DNA of 64,000 nt from Treponema saccharophilum DSM 2985. Its GTDB lineage: Bacteria > Spirochaetota > Spirochaetia > Treponematales > Treponemataceae. Both the position numbers and the translations under genes were made by a program. Position 1 is the stretch's first letter. Each line of letters starts with the position of its first letter. Positions 1 through 7,548 of the stretch are shown piece by piece. The notes below the pieces were generated by a model. That model was given only the letters and a program-made list of their open reading frames with translations. It made no database searches and was not told where the DNA came from. Where the stretch lies: NCBI RefSeq assembly GCF_000255555.1, contig NZ_AGRW01000044.1, forward strand, positions 50,792 to 114,791. The letters run 5' to 3'.

Positions 1-318
1 GAGGCCGGCGTGAAGGCGATGGTTCCGTCCGACGCCGCGAAGCTTTTGAGCGCGGCCGAGGAATGGGATTTGCTCAAGAAGCTCGGAGATTACCCTGAGA
101 CAATCCGCCGCTCCGCCGAGAATTTCGACGCTTCGGTCGTGACAGGCTACATCTACGACGTGGCGAAGCTCTTCTCCAAGTTCTACCAGGAGTGCCCGAT
201 TCTCGGTTCAACCGACGAGAACTTGAAGAGGGCTAGGCTCACATTGGCGTCCGCAACCCTCCGCGTCCTCAAGGAAGCTATGGGGCTTGTTCTGGTGCCG
301 TATTTGGACAGGATGTAA
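1..318 (+). CDS. argS: Arginyl-tRNA synthetase, C-terminal fragment
   Basis: The reading frame is open from the first base of the window, so this is the 3' end of a gene that begins upstream. About 105 residues remain. They resemble the DALR anticodon-binding domain that ends class I arginyl-tRNA synthetases: a helical region containing AEEWDLLKKL, then SVVTGYIYDVAKLFSKFYQE, a CPI loop, and a closing helix before the terminal YLDRM. The enzyme charges tRNA-Arg in the cytoplasm. The catalytic HIGH-type core is outside the window, so the call rests on the C-terminal domain alone. A strong bidirectional terminator follows the stop. Confidence 0.85.
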   Translation, partial: EAGVKAMVPSDAAKLLSAAEEWDLLKKLGDYPETIRRSAENFDASVVTGYIYDVAKLFSKFYQECPILGSTDENLKRARLTLASATLRVLKEAMGLVLVPYLDRM

Positions 319-332
319 ATTCAAATTCAGAG

Positions 333-389
333 AAAAAAAATCCTCCAGCCGTTCCGTGCTTTTCATTGCGCGGTACGCTGGAGGATTTT
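333..389. terminator. Bidirectional terminator between argS and the SUMF1 gene
   Basis: A 13-bp perfect inverted repeat (AAAATCCTCCAGC at 337-349, its complement at 377-389) has an A-run on its left and a T-run on its right. It can therefore stop transcription of argS from the left and of the leftward SUMF1 gene from the right. Confidence 0.85.
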
Positions 390-403
390 GTGCATTTTTC
401 GCT

Positions 404-1477
404 TTATTTTGCGTTGCGCGCGATGCGGAAGCCGATTCCTGTCAATTTCTTTGAAGGTGGTTCGTCGTTGTAAGCCGTTATCTTGCACGCTGCGGCGGAA
501 GTCGTGTAGGCTCCTCCGCGGATGATGCGCTCTCCGTCGTCGCCGACATCGTAGACCCATTCGTAGACGTTTCCGCTCATGTCGTAAGCGCCGATAGCGT
601 TCGCGCCCTTCTTGCCGACTTCGTGGGAGCAGAAGCCCGGAACTCCTTTTTCGCCTTTCGCGCTCGAAGTCTTTCCGCTAGGGTTGTATGCGTACCAGCC
701 GACTTTGTCCAAGTCCGCGCTAGTTGCGGCCTTGCCGTCGTATGACGGAGAGGCCGCGCCGCTGAACGAATAAGCGAAATCTTTTTTTGCGGGGTCGCCG
801 CCGCGGCAGGCAAGTTCCCATTCCTCCTCGGAAGGAAGGCGGAAGCCGTTCGCTTTCTTGTTCCATGAAACATCAGCGTCCATTATGTGGCCGCTTTCTT
901 CTTTCTTTACCTTGATTGTGTAGGCTTCCTGCAGTCCCTCTGCCTTGCTCAAAATGTTGCAGAAGTTAATCGCGTCGTACCAGGTGACGCCATCCACAGG
1001 TCGTCTCTCCTGCGTCTCGCCTTTTACGAGCGTGTCCTTGCGGTTGCCGGAAGGGGCTTTGTCGAATGTGTTCTTCTGGCTTCCGATGACCGCCTCGTAG
1101 AATTCCTGCGTGACCTCGTATTTTCCGATGTAGTACGGAGCGATGTTCGCGCCCTCGTCGATGAGGCCCATCTCTCCGAACTCGGCTCCTTTTCCCTTTA
1201 TGTTTCCGCCCTGAACTACCGCCATCGCAGAATTCCTGATGAACTTGCCGTTCACGGAAATTGCGGAAGAGGCTTTGGCTGCGTTGTCCGCCTGACCTGC
1301 CGCAAAACCCGCATAGAATTCTTCTGACTTTTTGGAGCGTGACGCACGGGAGCCTGGCTCGGTGGCATATCCTGTCTTGTAGCCTTCTTCGTAAGTGCCT
1401 GATGGAGCTGCAAAGGTTGCCCCTGCCATGCAGAATGTGACCGCGATAAATGCGGCTGTTTTAAAAATCTTTTTCAT
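404..1477 (-). CDS. Secreted SUMF1/formylglycine-generating-enzyme-like domain protein
   Basis: A 357-residue protein starting at an ATG with AAGGAG just upstream. An in-frame ATG 54 bases earlier lacks such a site. Residues 1-23 form a Sec signal peptide ending at AFA-like TFA/AP. Residues 30-65 are rich in GY and GF pairs and resemble the middle of the neighbouring secreted protein. From about residue 95 a SUMF1 fold is clear: EVTQEFYEA, then FRLPSEEEWELACRGG at about 212-227, SGNVYEWV, IIRGGAY and a terminal GFRIARN. The Cys pair needed for true sulfatase activation is not present; only one Cys (AACKITAY) is near the active-site region, so formylglycine formation is unlikely. The role is unknown, probably an envelope or carbohydrate-associated protein. 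It is the last gene of the leftward unit. Confidence 0.85.
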   Translation of the reverse strand: MKKIFKTAAFIAVTFCMAGATFAAPSGTYEEGYKTGYATEPGSRASRSKKSEEFYAGFAAGQADNAAKASSAISVNGKFIRNSAMAVVQGGNIKGKGAEFGEMGLIDEGANIAPYYIGKYEVTQEFYEAVIGSQKNTFDKAPSGNRKDTLVKGETQERRPVDGVTWYDAINFCNILSKAEGLQEAYTIKVKKEESGHIMDADVSWNKKANGFRLPSEEEWELACRGGDPAKKDFAYSFSGAASPSYDGKAATSADLDKVGWYAYNPSGKTSSAKGEKGVPGFCSHEVGKKGANAIGAYDMSGNVYEWVYDVGDDGERIIRGGAYTTSAAACKITAYNDEPPSKKLTGIGFRIARNAK

Positions 1478-1526
1478 GTGTTTCTCCTTGGCATTTTCTC
1501 TTCTTGCCGGAAGTTTGGTTTGCGAC
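1466..1526 (-). repeat. Duplicated leader and signal-peptide start, copy A
   Basis: The ribosome-binding region and first codons of the SUMF1 gene nearly match those of the gene starting at 2995. They share TTCCGGCAAGAAG, then TGCCAAGGAGAAACACATG and codons for MKKIFK. Copy B is at about 2985-3042. The similarity fades beyond the signal peptide, which suggests a duplicated expression and export cassette placed in front of different mature proteins. Confidence 0.7.
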
Positions 1527-1548
1527 CTCATTGAAAGTCAGAGGTCTG

Positions 1549-2001
1549 TCATTTTTTCACTTTCATTATGTCAATGCTCTTCAGTTTTGACTTGGAAGAA
1601 GCGATTGTTACTTTGATTTCGCTCGATGTGGCGAGCTTCTTTTTGTTCGCGTCGGACACGGTGTACGAGAACGAGCCGGCTTTTGCGAACGAAACGGTGA
1701 GCGTGTAGGTCGTCGCGCCGTTCGAGCTCGTGCCTTTTGTGACGCTCTGGATTTTCGCGCCGCAGGTGTTGGTCGCGAGCGCGATGTTCGATGTGGAAAC
1801 TGAAAGATTCCCTTTCACGGTGAACGTCGTCTCTGCTGTGGTGCTGGACATTTTCGCGGAACTGTCGCAAGTCACCGTCACTGCGCTCTTCGTCGCCTAG
1901 AACATGAAGTCGCTGTTCGACTGGGAAAACGCGCTTTCCGCCGCCATAAAAAATGCCGACGCGACAAGAACCGCCCTGGCAGATTTAAAAATCCTCTTCA
2001 T
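1549..2001 (-). pseudogene. Paralogue of the adjacent secreted protein, interrupted by an amber codon
   Basis: Reading leftward from the ATG at 2001 (AAGGA site upstream) gives a 34-residue peptide that begins MKRIFKSARAVLVASAFF and looks like a signal peptide. It ends at TAG (1899-1897). The same frame then stays open for about 115 more codons to a TGA at 1549. The downstream part (ATKSAVTVTC...) aligns with the N-terminal half of the product of 2081-2995 (STKNAVTVEF..., ITSVTRDTAS against IQSVTKGTSS). It has no start codon or ribosome-binding site of its own. I read this as one ~150-residue gene broken by a single stop. A sequencing error or suppression of TAG would restore it. It is shorter than its neighbour, lacking the C-terminal half. 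Confidence 0.7.
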
Positions 2002-2080
2002 AAAATATCCTTGTGTGCTTTTGAAAACTGCCATTGCAGAACTCGATTCTGAATCAAGTACTGCAAATGACAGGTGTGTC

Positions 2081-2995
2081 TTATTTGTACGGGTTCGAGA
2101 ACTTCGGAACCACTGCTGATTTTCCGTCCTGCGCAGCCTTCACGCCTTTCTCTCCGCCTTTCTTGAAGCGTTCGATTTCCGCGCTGTCGGTGTAGCCGCT
2201 GTTCTGCGCCAATTTTGTGTAGTTGATTTTTGGGGTCACCTTCTTCTTTGCCGCGGCCGCTTCCTTCTTCAGCTTCGTGTACTCGTCGTAGCAGATTTTG
2301 TAGCCGTTCGCTTCAGCCTTGTTGAGCCTTCCCGTCTTGACACCTTCCATGTAGTCGCCCACAAGCGCGCTTGTGTATCCGAGTTCGCTCGATTTTGCCG
2401 AGGCACGACTTCTGTAGTTCGACTCTTTTTCGCCCACCGCTGATTTGAAGCCGTCCTCGTAGCCTGCGTTTTTTGCCTGCGTTTTTTGCTGTGTGCTAGG
2501 TCCACCGAACGAACTGTCCTGCGTCTCGCTTGCTGTGATAGTTACATAACGTTGCGGTATTCCATCGCTCATTGGCTCGCAGACTTCCATTGTCGCAACC
2601 TTGCCGGTTGTTCCGTTGAAAGTGATAGGCACGTAATTTGCGTCATTGTCTACAAGCCAGAATTTCAAATTGCCGCGAGCGGAAGTCAAAGTGAATTTTG
2701 CGTTGTATGTGTTTGCAGAGGCGGTATCCCTTGTAACGCTTGTGATTTTCACGCCAGCAGGATTCTCCTCAAAACGGAAACTGTTGACTGTCGGAACAAA
2801 GTCTCCCTTTGTAGTACGGATAGGAATTTCTCGGTCGTAAAGAGTCCTAAACTCTACAGTAACTGCGTTTTTCGTGCTTGCAGATTCACCCTCTGTGCCT
2901 CTGTTCCTTGTCGCCTGGTCGCCGCGCTGTGCCACCGCCGTTCCTGCGCACGAAAGCAATGCAAGAGCCGCGATTGCCTTGAAAATCTTTTTCAT
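2081..2995 (-). CDS. Secreted protein of unknown function
   Basis: A 304-residue protein with a clear signal peptide (MKKIFKAIAALALLSCAGTAVAQ, cleavage after AVA-Q). The Cys in the hydrophobic core is not in a convincing lipobox. The first mature half (about 40-160) looks beta-rich and is shared with the broken paralogue downstream. The second half (about 165-290) contains repeated GY-type motifs (NAGYEDGF, SELGYTSA, NSGYTDSA) that also occur near the N-terminus of the SUMF1 protein. It starts with AAGGAG seven bases before ATG, about 50 bases after the small ORF at 3046-3153, and is probably cotranscribed with it and the two genes downstream. I do not recognise the family. Confidence 0.75.
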   Translation of the reverse strand: MKKIFKAIAALALLSCAGTAVAQRGDQATRNRGTEGESASTKNAVTVEFRTLYDREIPIRTTKGDFVPTVNSFRFEENPAGVKITSVTRDTASANTYNAKFTLTSARGNLKFWLVDNDANYVPITFNGTTGKVATMEVCEPMSDGIPQRYVTITASETQDSSFGGPSTQQKTQAKNAGYEDGFKSAVGEKESNYRSRASAKSSELGYTSALVGDYMEGVKTGRLNKAEANGYKICYDEYTKLKKEAAAAKKKVTPKINYTKLAQNSGYTDSAEIERFKKGGEKGVKAAQDGKSAVVPKFSNPYK

Positions 2996-3045
2996 GTGTT
3001 TCTCCTTGGCAGTTTTGCTTCTTGCCGGAAGTTTTGTTTTTTAGT

Positions 3046-3153
3046 TCAGTTCAGTTCAAATTCGATGATTGGTTCGGGCGGGCAGATGTCGTAGCGGTTC
3101 TTCGCATTTTTTTTGGGAAACAAGAGGATTTGTGAGCGCAAAATCGTCTTCAT
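3046..3153 (-). CDS. Small ORF, 35 codons, first of the leftward unit
   Basis: An ATG at 3153 is preceded by a strong AAGGAG at good spacing and opens 35 codons to TGA at 3046. The predicted peptide starts MKTILRSQILLFPKKNAKNR and ends IIEFELN, with a CPPEP turn in the middle. It has a basic N-terminal half and no clear membrane segment. It lies between a good promoter (3249-3276) and the secreted-protein gene, so it would be the first cistron of the unit. Expression is inferred from the translation signals. It could be a leader peptide rather than a functional protein. Confidence 0.5.
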   Translation of the reverse strand: MKTILRSQILLFPKKNAKNRYDICPPEPIIEFELN

Positions 3154-3248
3154 GTTTTCTCCTTTCGTTTTTGTGTTTTCTTCAAAAAAAATCCGGTTGT
3201 TCAATTTTTCTGCACAGGGCGTTTTGAATTTTTTGGTAAATGAATCTG

Positions 3249-3276
3249 ATTATATCATGGGCTATCTATATTCCAA
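3249..3276 (-). promoter_or_regulatory. Sigma-70-type promoter of the leftward secreted-protein unit
   Basis: On the minus strand TTGGAA (3276-3271) and a perfect TATAAT (3254-3249) are separated by 16 bp. The TG before the -10 box gives an extended -10 (TGATATAAT). Transcription would start near 3242, about 90 bases before the small ORF. The region from 3154 to 3400 otherwise holds no gene that I can support. Confidence 0.7.
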
Positions 3277-3373
3277 CAAAAATATAAGTAAATGTTAAGA
3301 AAATGCTCAGATATGCTCAAGAAAAACGGAAAAATCAAAAATTCTGTTTTTTGCCGATTTGGCGGTTCCGTCG

Positions 3374-3382
3374 TGATACAAT
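3374..3382 (+). promoter_or_regulatory. Extended -10 element before the potassium-channel gene
   Basis: TGATACAAT (3374-3382) lies 18 bases before the ATG at 3401. A GGGGG ribosome-binding stretch sits between them. No good -35 is seen at 16-18 bp. Confidence 0.45.
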
Positions 3383-3400
3383 AGACGGGACGGGGGCGTA

Positions 3401-4588
3401 ATGAAAAAGAAAAAGACGAGCAGGCGGAAGTACTTCAAACGGCATATTCTCCGCGTGCTGCGCTCTCCGCTGACGTACTGCTATATCGCGCTTCCGTTGT
3501 TCTTCCTCGCGCTTATACAGATAACGTATGCGGCCGAGCGCGGAAAATCGATGTCGAGCCCGATTGACGGCTACTGGCATTTCGTGGTGGCGTTCACCGC
3601 GGGGTATTTCGATTTCGTCGTGAAAACCGGAATCGGGCGTCTGTGCAGCTTGATAATGCTCATTTCTGGAATACTGCTTTTCAGCACGTTTACGGCGAAG
3701 ATTGCGTCGGTTTTTATGGACATTCAGCTGAAGAAGGACAGGGGGCTTGGAAAAGTGAAGAATCTCAGCGGACATTTTCTGCTTTGCGGATGGAGGAACG
3801 GTTTTGAGGGAATCCTCGACGCGGTTTTGAATTCGAATCCGGAGATAACGCCAGACCAGATTGTCCTTGTGAACGAGGCGCCCTACGAGGCGATTGAGCA
3901 TGTGCGCGCGCAAATCCGCTTCAAGGGAATCCACTACATATCGGGCGACTGCTCCGACGCGGACGTGATGAGGCGCGCGCTCGTGAAAAGCGCCGAGCGG
4001 GCGCTCGTCATCGCCGACAGGTCGCGGAGCGGCGGCTCGCTTGTCGATGTCGATTCGCGCACAGTTCTTTCCGTCCTCACGCTCAAGAACATGAACCCGT
4101 CGCTGTACGTCGTCGCCGAGCTTTCCGACGCGAAATTCGAGAGCCATCTCCAGCTCGCGCACTGCGACGAGGTCATCCTCACGACCGATTACGAGGACGC
4201 GCTTCTCGCCACGGCTTCGAGCGGCATGGGGTACTCGAACGTCATCCGCGAGCTTATCGGGGACGACGCCGATTCGGGAATCTTGATAGAGAACATCCCG
4301 GCGAATTTCATCGGGCGCACGTACGGCGATTTCGCGCGTTCCGTCTACGCTTCTGGGCGCGACCGCTCGATTCTGGTGGGGCTTCTCCTCAACACGGGGA
4401 ATTTCTACCAGCGGAGGAAGGAAGCCGTCCGCGAGGCGCAGAAAAACCCGGACGTGAAGACCGTCGTCGGCAATCTCATGAAGGTGAAGACGCTGAAAAG
4501 CAACGAGCCGGTGCTCGCGCCAGACGATTCATTCGTCATCCAGCCGAACACGAAGGCGATTTTCGTCAAGGGAAAGGAAGAGCTGTAG
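3401..4588 (+). CDS. Two-TM potassium channel-like protein with RCK (TrkA-N) domain and atypical filter
   Basis: A 395-residue membrane protein. After a very basic N-terminus there is TM1 (about 26-44), a pore loop (about 57-72), TM2 (about 80-106), then a cytoplasmic Rossmann-type RCK domain starting HFLLCGWRNG (about 125) and a C-terminal RCK-C-like region. This is the MthK layout. The filter position reads TAGYFD (66-71) where K+ channels have TVGYGD, so the second Gly is Phe. Selectivity may be altered, or the protein may be non-conducting. The next gene, 18 bases on with its own AGGAGG-like site, encodes a lone cyclic-nucleotide-binding domain. Together they look like a cyclic-nucleotide-gated channel split over two genes. 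Confidence 0.8.
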   Translation: MKKKKTSRRKYFKRHILRVLRSPLTYCYIALPLFFLALIQITYAAERGKSMSSPIDGYWHFVVAFTAGYFDFVVKTGIGRLCSLIMLISGILLFSTFTAKIASVFMDIQLKKDRGLGKVKNLSGHFLLCGWRNGFEGILDAVLNSNPEITPDQIVLVNEAPYEAIEHVRAQIRFKGIHYISGDCSDADVMRRALVKSAERALVIADRSRSGGSLVDVDSRTVLSVLTLKNMNPSLYVVAELSDAKFESHLQLAHCDEVILTTDYEDALLATASSGMGYSNVIRELIGDDADSGILIENIPANFIGRTYGDFARSVYASGRDRSILVGLLLNTGNFYQRRKEAVREAQKNPDVKTVVGNLMKVKTLKSNEPVLAPDDSFVIQPNTKAIFVKGKEEL

Positions 4589-4606
4589 GAAAGTCAGGAG
4601 GAAGCG

Positions 4607-5134
4607 ATGGCAAAACGGCAGAAATTTGAGGACGTGCTTCCCTGGCTCGTCGGGATTGAGCTTTTCGACACGTTCAGCATCGAAAGCGAGGATGACAGGC
4701 GGATTCTCCGCGTCGTCTACGACAACCTTTCCCCGCGCTCGTTCAAGGCGGGCGACGTCATAATCCGCGAGGGCGAGGTCGGCGACGATTTCCATATTCT
4801 TATAGAAGGAAGCGTGCAGGTTTTCAGGGATACGCCGTCCGGGGACACAATCGCGCTTGCGGAGATGGGGGCGGGCGAGCACGTTTTCTTCGGGGAAGGC
4901 GCGCTTCTCGGCTCGGACAGGAGAACGGCGACCGTAAAGGCGAAGACGGCGTGCCGGACGCTCGCGCTGAAAGGCTCCACGTTCTCCGCGCTGTCGAACA
5001 TCGAGCCGCGGCTGGGGTTCCGGGTCTGCTACTGCCTCGCGCGCCGGCTGAAATTGTCGCTCCTTCAGGCAAACCTCGACATAACGACGCTGTACGAGAC
5101 TCTTTTCCGCGAAATCGAGGGGAACTGCTTCTGA
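4607..5134 (+). CDS. Cyclic nucleotide-binding domain protein
   Basis: A 175-residue cytoplasmic protein made almost entirely of one CAP/PKA-type cNMP-binding fold. It shows SFKAGDVIIREGEVGDDFHI, then LIEGSVQV and a phosphate-binding cassette FFGEGALLGSDRRTATV, in which the Gly-Glu pair and the Arg that contact the cyclic phosphate are present. A helical C-terminus follows. No DNA-binding helix-turn-helix or enzyme domain is attached, so it is not a CRP-type regulator. It sits directly behind the channel gene (GGAGGAAGCG before ATG) and is probably its regulatory partner. cAMP could come from class III cyclases such as the one at 41671. Confidence 0.8.
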   Translation: MAKRQKFEDVLPWLVGIELFDTFSIESEDDRRILRVVYDNLSPRSFKAGDVIIREGEVGDDFHILIEGSVQVFRDTPSGDTIALAEMGAGEHVFFGEGALLGSDRRTATVKAKTACRTLALKGSTFSALSNIEPRLGFRVCYCLARRLKLSLLQANLDITTLYETLFREIEGNCF

Positions 5135-5176
5135 TTCTTCCTTTTTTGCTCTTGCCCCGATGACGCGCGTTTTCCG

Positions 5177-5205
5177 TGAACAGAAACCGATATGTGTGCT
5201 ATCAT
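5177..5205 (+). promoter_or_regulatory. Promoter of the tellurite/stress cluster
   Basis: TGAACA (5177-5182), 17 bp, then the extended -10 TGCTATCAT (box 5200-5205). The predicted start of transcription falls at the ATG of the short ORF at 5213, seven bases after the -10 box. Confidence 0.6.
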
Positions 5206-5212
5206 TGTGCGC

Positions 5213-5281
5213 ATGAAAAAACAACTCCGCTTATTTCCGAATAACTGTCCATGCCGAACCCTTTTCAGGAGCGCGCTGTGA
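5213..5281 (+). CDS. Possible 22-codon leaderless leader peptide before the yceG-like gene
   Basis: ATG at 5213 lies seven bases after a good extended -10 box and has no Shine-Dalgarno sequence, so the message would begin at this codon. The frame runs 22 codons (MKKQLRLFPN..., containing CPC) and its TGA overlaps the GTG start of the next gene in the string GTGA. This arrangement is typical of translational coupling. It may be a regulatory uORF or a chance frame. No similarity is recognised. Confidence 0.35.
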   Translation: MKKQLRLFPNNCPCRTLFRSAL

Positions 5282-7545
5282 GCGACTCTCTTTTCGTTCG
5301 GAAATGCGTGAAAAGCCTCGGCGACTATTTCGTGCCGATGGCATCGCGCGGCGGGAATTTCGTCCATTTCTCGCGGATTTGCGGCTGGAGCGGGGACACC
5401 GCGCTGTTCGTCTCCGAATTCTGCCGCGATGCCAGAACGTGCGGGTGCGTAATCGACGGTCGCATACCGAATCCTGACGGCGGCAACATCGCTTTTTTCG
5501 AGGAGCATTTCGGAAAGAATTTCCGGATAACGGAGGATTCCGTCTCGTCAAATCTTCCGCGTTGGCTTCCTTCTCTCAGGAAAACCGTTGTCCCGCTTCT
5601 TTCACGCTCGATAATCCGCTCGCTTTCCGTTCTGTCATCGCATGGGAAACCCGAGGGGGCGGTGAGGAGCGCGTTCGTCAAATTCATGTGCTGGCTTTAC
5701 TACAGATTCCCGCTCGTCGTCAGTTCCCTCGGCTCATCGCGCGTCCCGAAGATAATCGCGTTCGGGGACATTTCCGCGCACGAGCTTCTGTTCGTCCATG
5801 CGCTTGTGGGCGCGGGCTGCGACGCTGTCCTCGTGTGCGCTGACGGCGGCGCGTCGTATTCCCGGCTCGACCCGTCGTCAACTTTTTCCGACTCGATTTC
5901 CGGCGGGACGGAGCCGCTTCCGGATGGTTTTCCGGATTCCGTCTTGCGCGGCGCCGGGCCGTCCGTTTCCTGTGCGCCCGATTCCTGCGCCTTTCGCGTC
6001 GTGACGAACGCCTATGACATCGGCGACGGTTTTTGCGCCGTGGAGACGGATGTTTCCGCGCGCGGTTCGGGCGAAAACGAAATCAGAAACGTGTTCTGCA
6101 GGATTGACGGCGCCGAGGACAGGAACCTTTACGAAGGAAAGCTTTTGTCGTTCAGGCGCGGAATCGAATCTCGCGGCCGCAATATCGTTGTCGTTGACGG
6201 GGGAATCCCGCGCGCGACGACCGAGGAAATCGCAAGGATAAGGCGCGGCCGCGAGGATTCACCGGCTGCGATTGCGTCGGCGCTGTCGTCGTCCATCCAG
6301 TGGGGCGCGAGCAGGGAAATCGAGTCGATGATGAGGCGGGCGTTTTCCGAGACGGTCTTCGCGGAATCGAAAAAAGGATGCGCCGGAAGCCGTCTCGTGA
6401 GCCGCGCGGTTACGCTGTGCTGCTACGTCGCGCGGTATGCCCCGGCTCTTTTCAGGAACATGAAGCTCCCGTCCGTTTCCCTTTTCATACAGTTCGGGGC
6501 GGAGGGCGGCGCGACCGAGGCGGCGTTCCTGTCGCTTCTTTCCCGCCTTCCCGTCGACGTCCTCGTCCTGCGCCCCGATTTGAATTCGCCGTGCGATTTT
6601 TCCGGCGTGGAGATTGCCGCCGTCAAGAACGCGGAGAGCGTTCCTCTTTCGCGCTTTCCCGCCGGCGGGGATTTTTCGCGCGTGGGGACCGTGGCGTTCC
6701 GTGCCGAGCGCGACCTTGACGGGATTCTCTACACGGGGACAGGATTGTTCCGCGAGAAGCAGCATTCTCGGGCGGAAGCCGTGATTTTGCGGACGACAGC
6801 GGACGAGATTCCGATTCTGTGGGGAGAGGAGGCGCGGTTCCGCCCGAATTTCCGCGTCGACGGAGATGTCGTCGGCATTCCCGTCATATTCGCGAAAATA
6901 TCGGGCGTTGACGGCGGCGACGTTGGGCGCTACTGGAGAACAATCGGCTCCCTTTCCGGCAATGACGCGTTCGTCGTCCGCGGCGCGCCCTTCATAAAGC
7001 ACGGGTCGTTCAGCCCGATGGCGCGGTTCGCCTCCGAATTCTACCGTGACGGGCGGCTCCGGGTCGATTACATAAAGGCGCATCCTGATTTTCCGTACAG
7101 GATTCTGCGCGGGGAAATGCAGGATTTCATCCTCGAGAAGCTTTCTCTCCTCATCGAGCGGAAACTCGTGCGGGGAATCGGGGAGAACGGGACGGAATAC
7201 CTTGCCGTCTCGACAATACTGAACATGCCGGGCGAAATCGTCAGGCTGTTCCAGAATTTTGATTTTACGAAAAAAAGCCCTAAATTCGTCTACGTGAACG
7301 CGGGCGAGAGCGAGATTTCCGTCGAGGATTCGATTCTGTCGGCATTCCTCGTGGTTTGCGGATTCGACGTCGTCTTTTTTGTCCCGACGGGATACAGGAG
7401 CGTCGAGGGCAATTTTCGCGATATCCTTCCCGATGAGCACGTCGTCGGGGATTTCGTCTGCGGGCTTTCCGTTCCGGATGAGTTTCCGGCAGACGTTTCC
7501 CGCGCAGCGCGCTCGATTTTCGGGAAGTTTTTTAGGAGGAGGTGA
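5278..7545 (+). CDS. YceG-like component of tellurite/stress 'biosynthetic module'
   Basis: A 755-residue protein from the GTG at 5278, chosen because AGGAG lies six bases before it. The ATG at 5251 in the same frame has no such site. It resembles the YceG family (PF14266), known from Bacillus yce and other ter-type operons as a predicted component of a 'biosynthetic module'. Its chemistry is unproven. N-terminal region: NFVHFSRICGWSGDTALFVSEF. Middle: IIAFGDISAHELLFVHAL and a Rossmann-like segment VFFVPTGYRSVEG near the end. No signal peptide or membrane segment is evident. The stop overlaps the AGGAGGAGGTGA that serves the TelA gene four bases downstream, so the two are tightly coupled. Family assignment is from memory of the gene order and sequence feel. 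Confidence 0.7.
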   Translation: MSDSLFVRKCVKSLGDYFVPMASRGGNFVHFSRICGWSGDTALFVSEFCRDARTCGCVIDGRIPNPDGGNIAFFEEHFGKNFRITEDSVSSNLPRWLPSLRKTVVPLLSRSIIRSLSVLSSHGKPEGAVRSAFVKFMCWLYYRFPLVVSSLGSSRVPKIIAFGDISAHELLFVHALVGAGCDAVLVCADGGASYSRLDPSSTFSDSISGGTEPLPDGFPDSVLRGAGPSVSCAPDSCAFRVVTNAYDIGDGFCAVETDVSARGSGENEIRNVFCRIDGAEDRNLYEGKLLSFRRGIESRGRNIVVVDGGIPRATTEEIARIRRGREDSPAAIASALSSSIQWGASREIESMMRRAFSETVFAESKKGCAGSRLVSRAVTLCCYVARYAPALFRNMKLPSVSLFIQFGAEGGATEAAFLSLLSRLPVDVLVLRPDLNSPCDFSGVEIAAVKNAESVPLSRFPAGGDFSRVGTVAFRAERDLDGILYTGTGLFREKQHSRAEAVILRTTADEIPILWGEEARFRPNFRVDGDVVGIPVIFAKISGVDGGDVGRYWRTIGSLSGNDAFVVRGAPFIKHGSFSPMARFASEFYRDGRLRVDYIKAHPDFPYRILRGEMQDFILEKLSLLIERKLVRGIGENGTEYLAVSTILNMPGEIVRLFQNFDFTKKSPKFVYVNAGESEISVEDSILSAFLVVCGFDVVFFVPTGYRSVEGNFRDILPDEHVVGDFVCGLSVPDEFPADVSRAARSIFGKFFRRR

Positions 7546-7548
7546 TTT

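Noticed and set aside
404..1477. True formylglycine-generating enzyme
   Set aside because: The paired active-site cysteines are not visible and no sulfatase gene is nearby; only the fold is supported.
404..1531. Upstream start for the SUMF1 protein at 1531
   Set aside because: It would place 18 charged residues before an intact signal peptide, while AAGGAG lies before the ATG at 1477.
3113..3298. 61-codon plus-strand ORF in the 3.1-3.3 kb gap
   Set aside because: It runs across the minus-strand promoter and small ORF, lacks a ribosome-binding site and has an AT-rich random composition.
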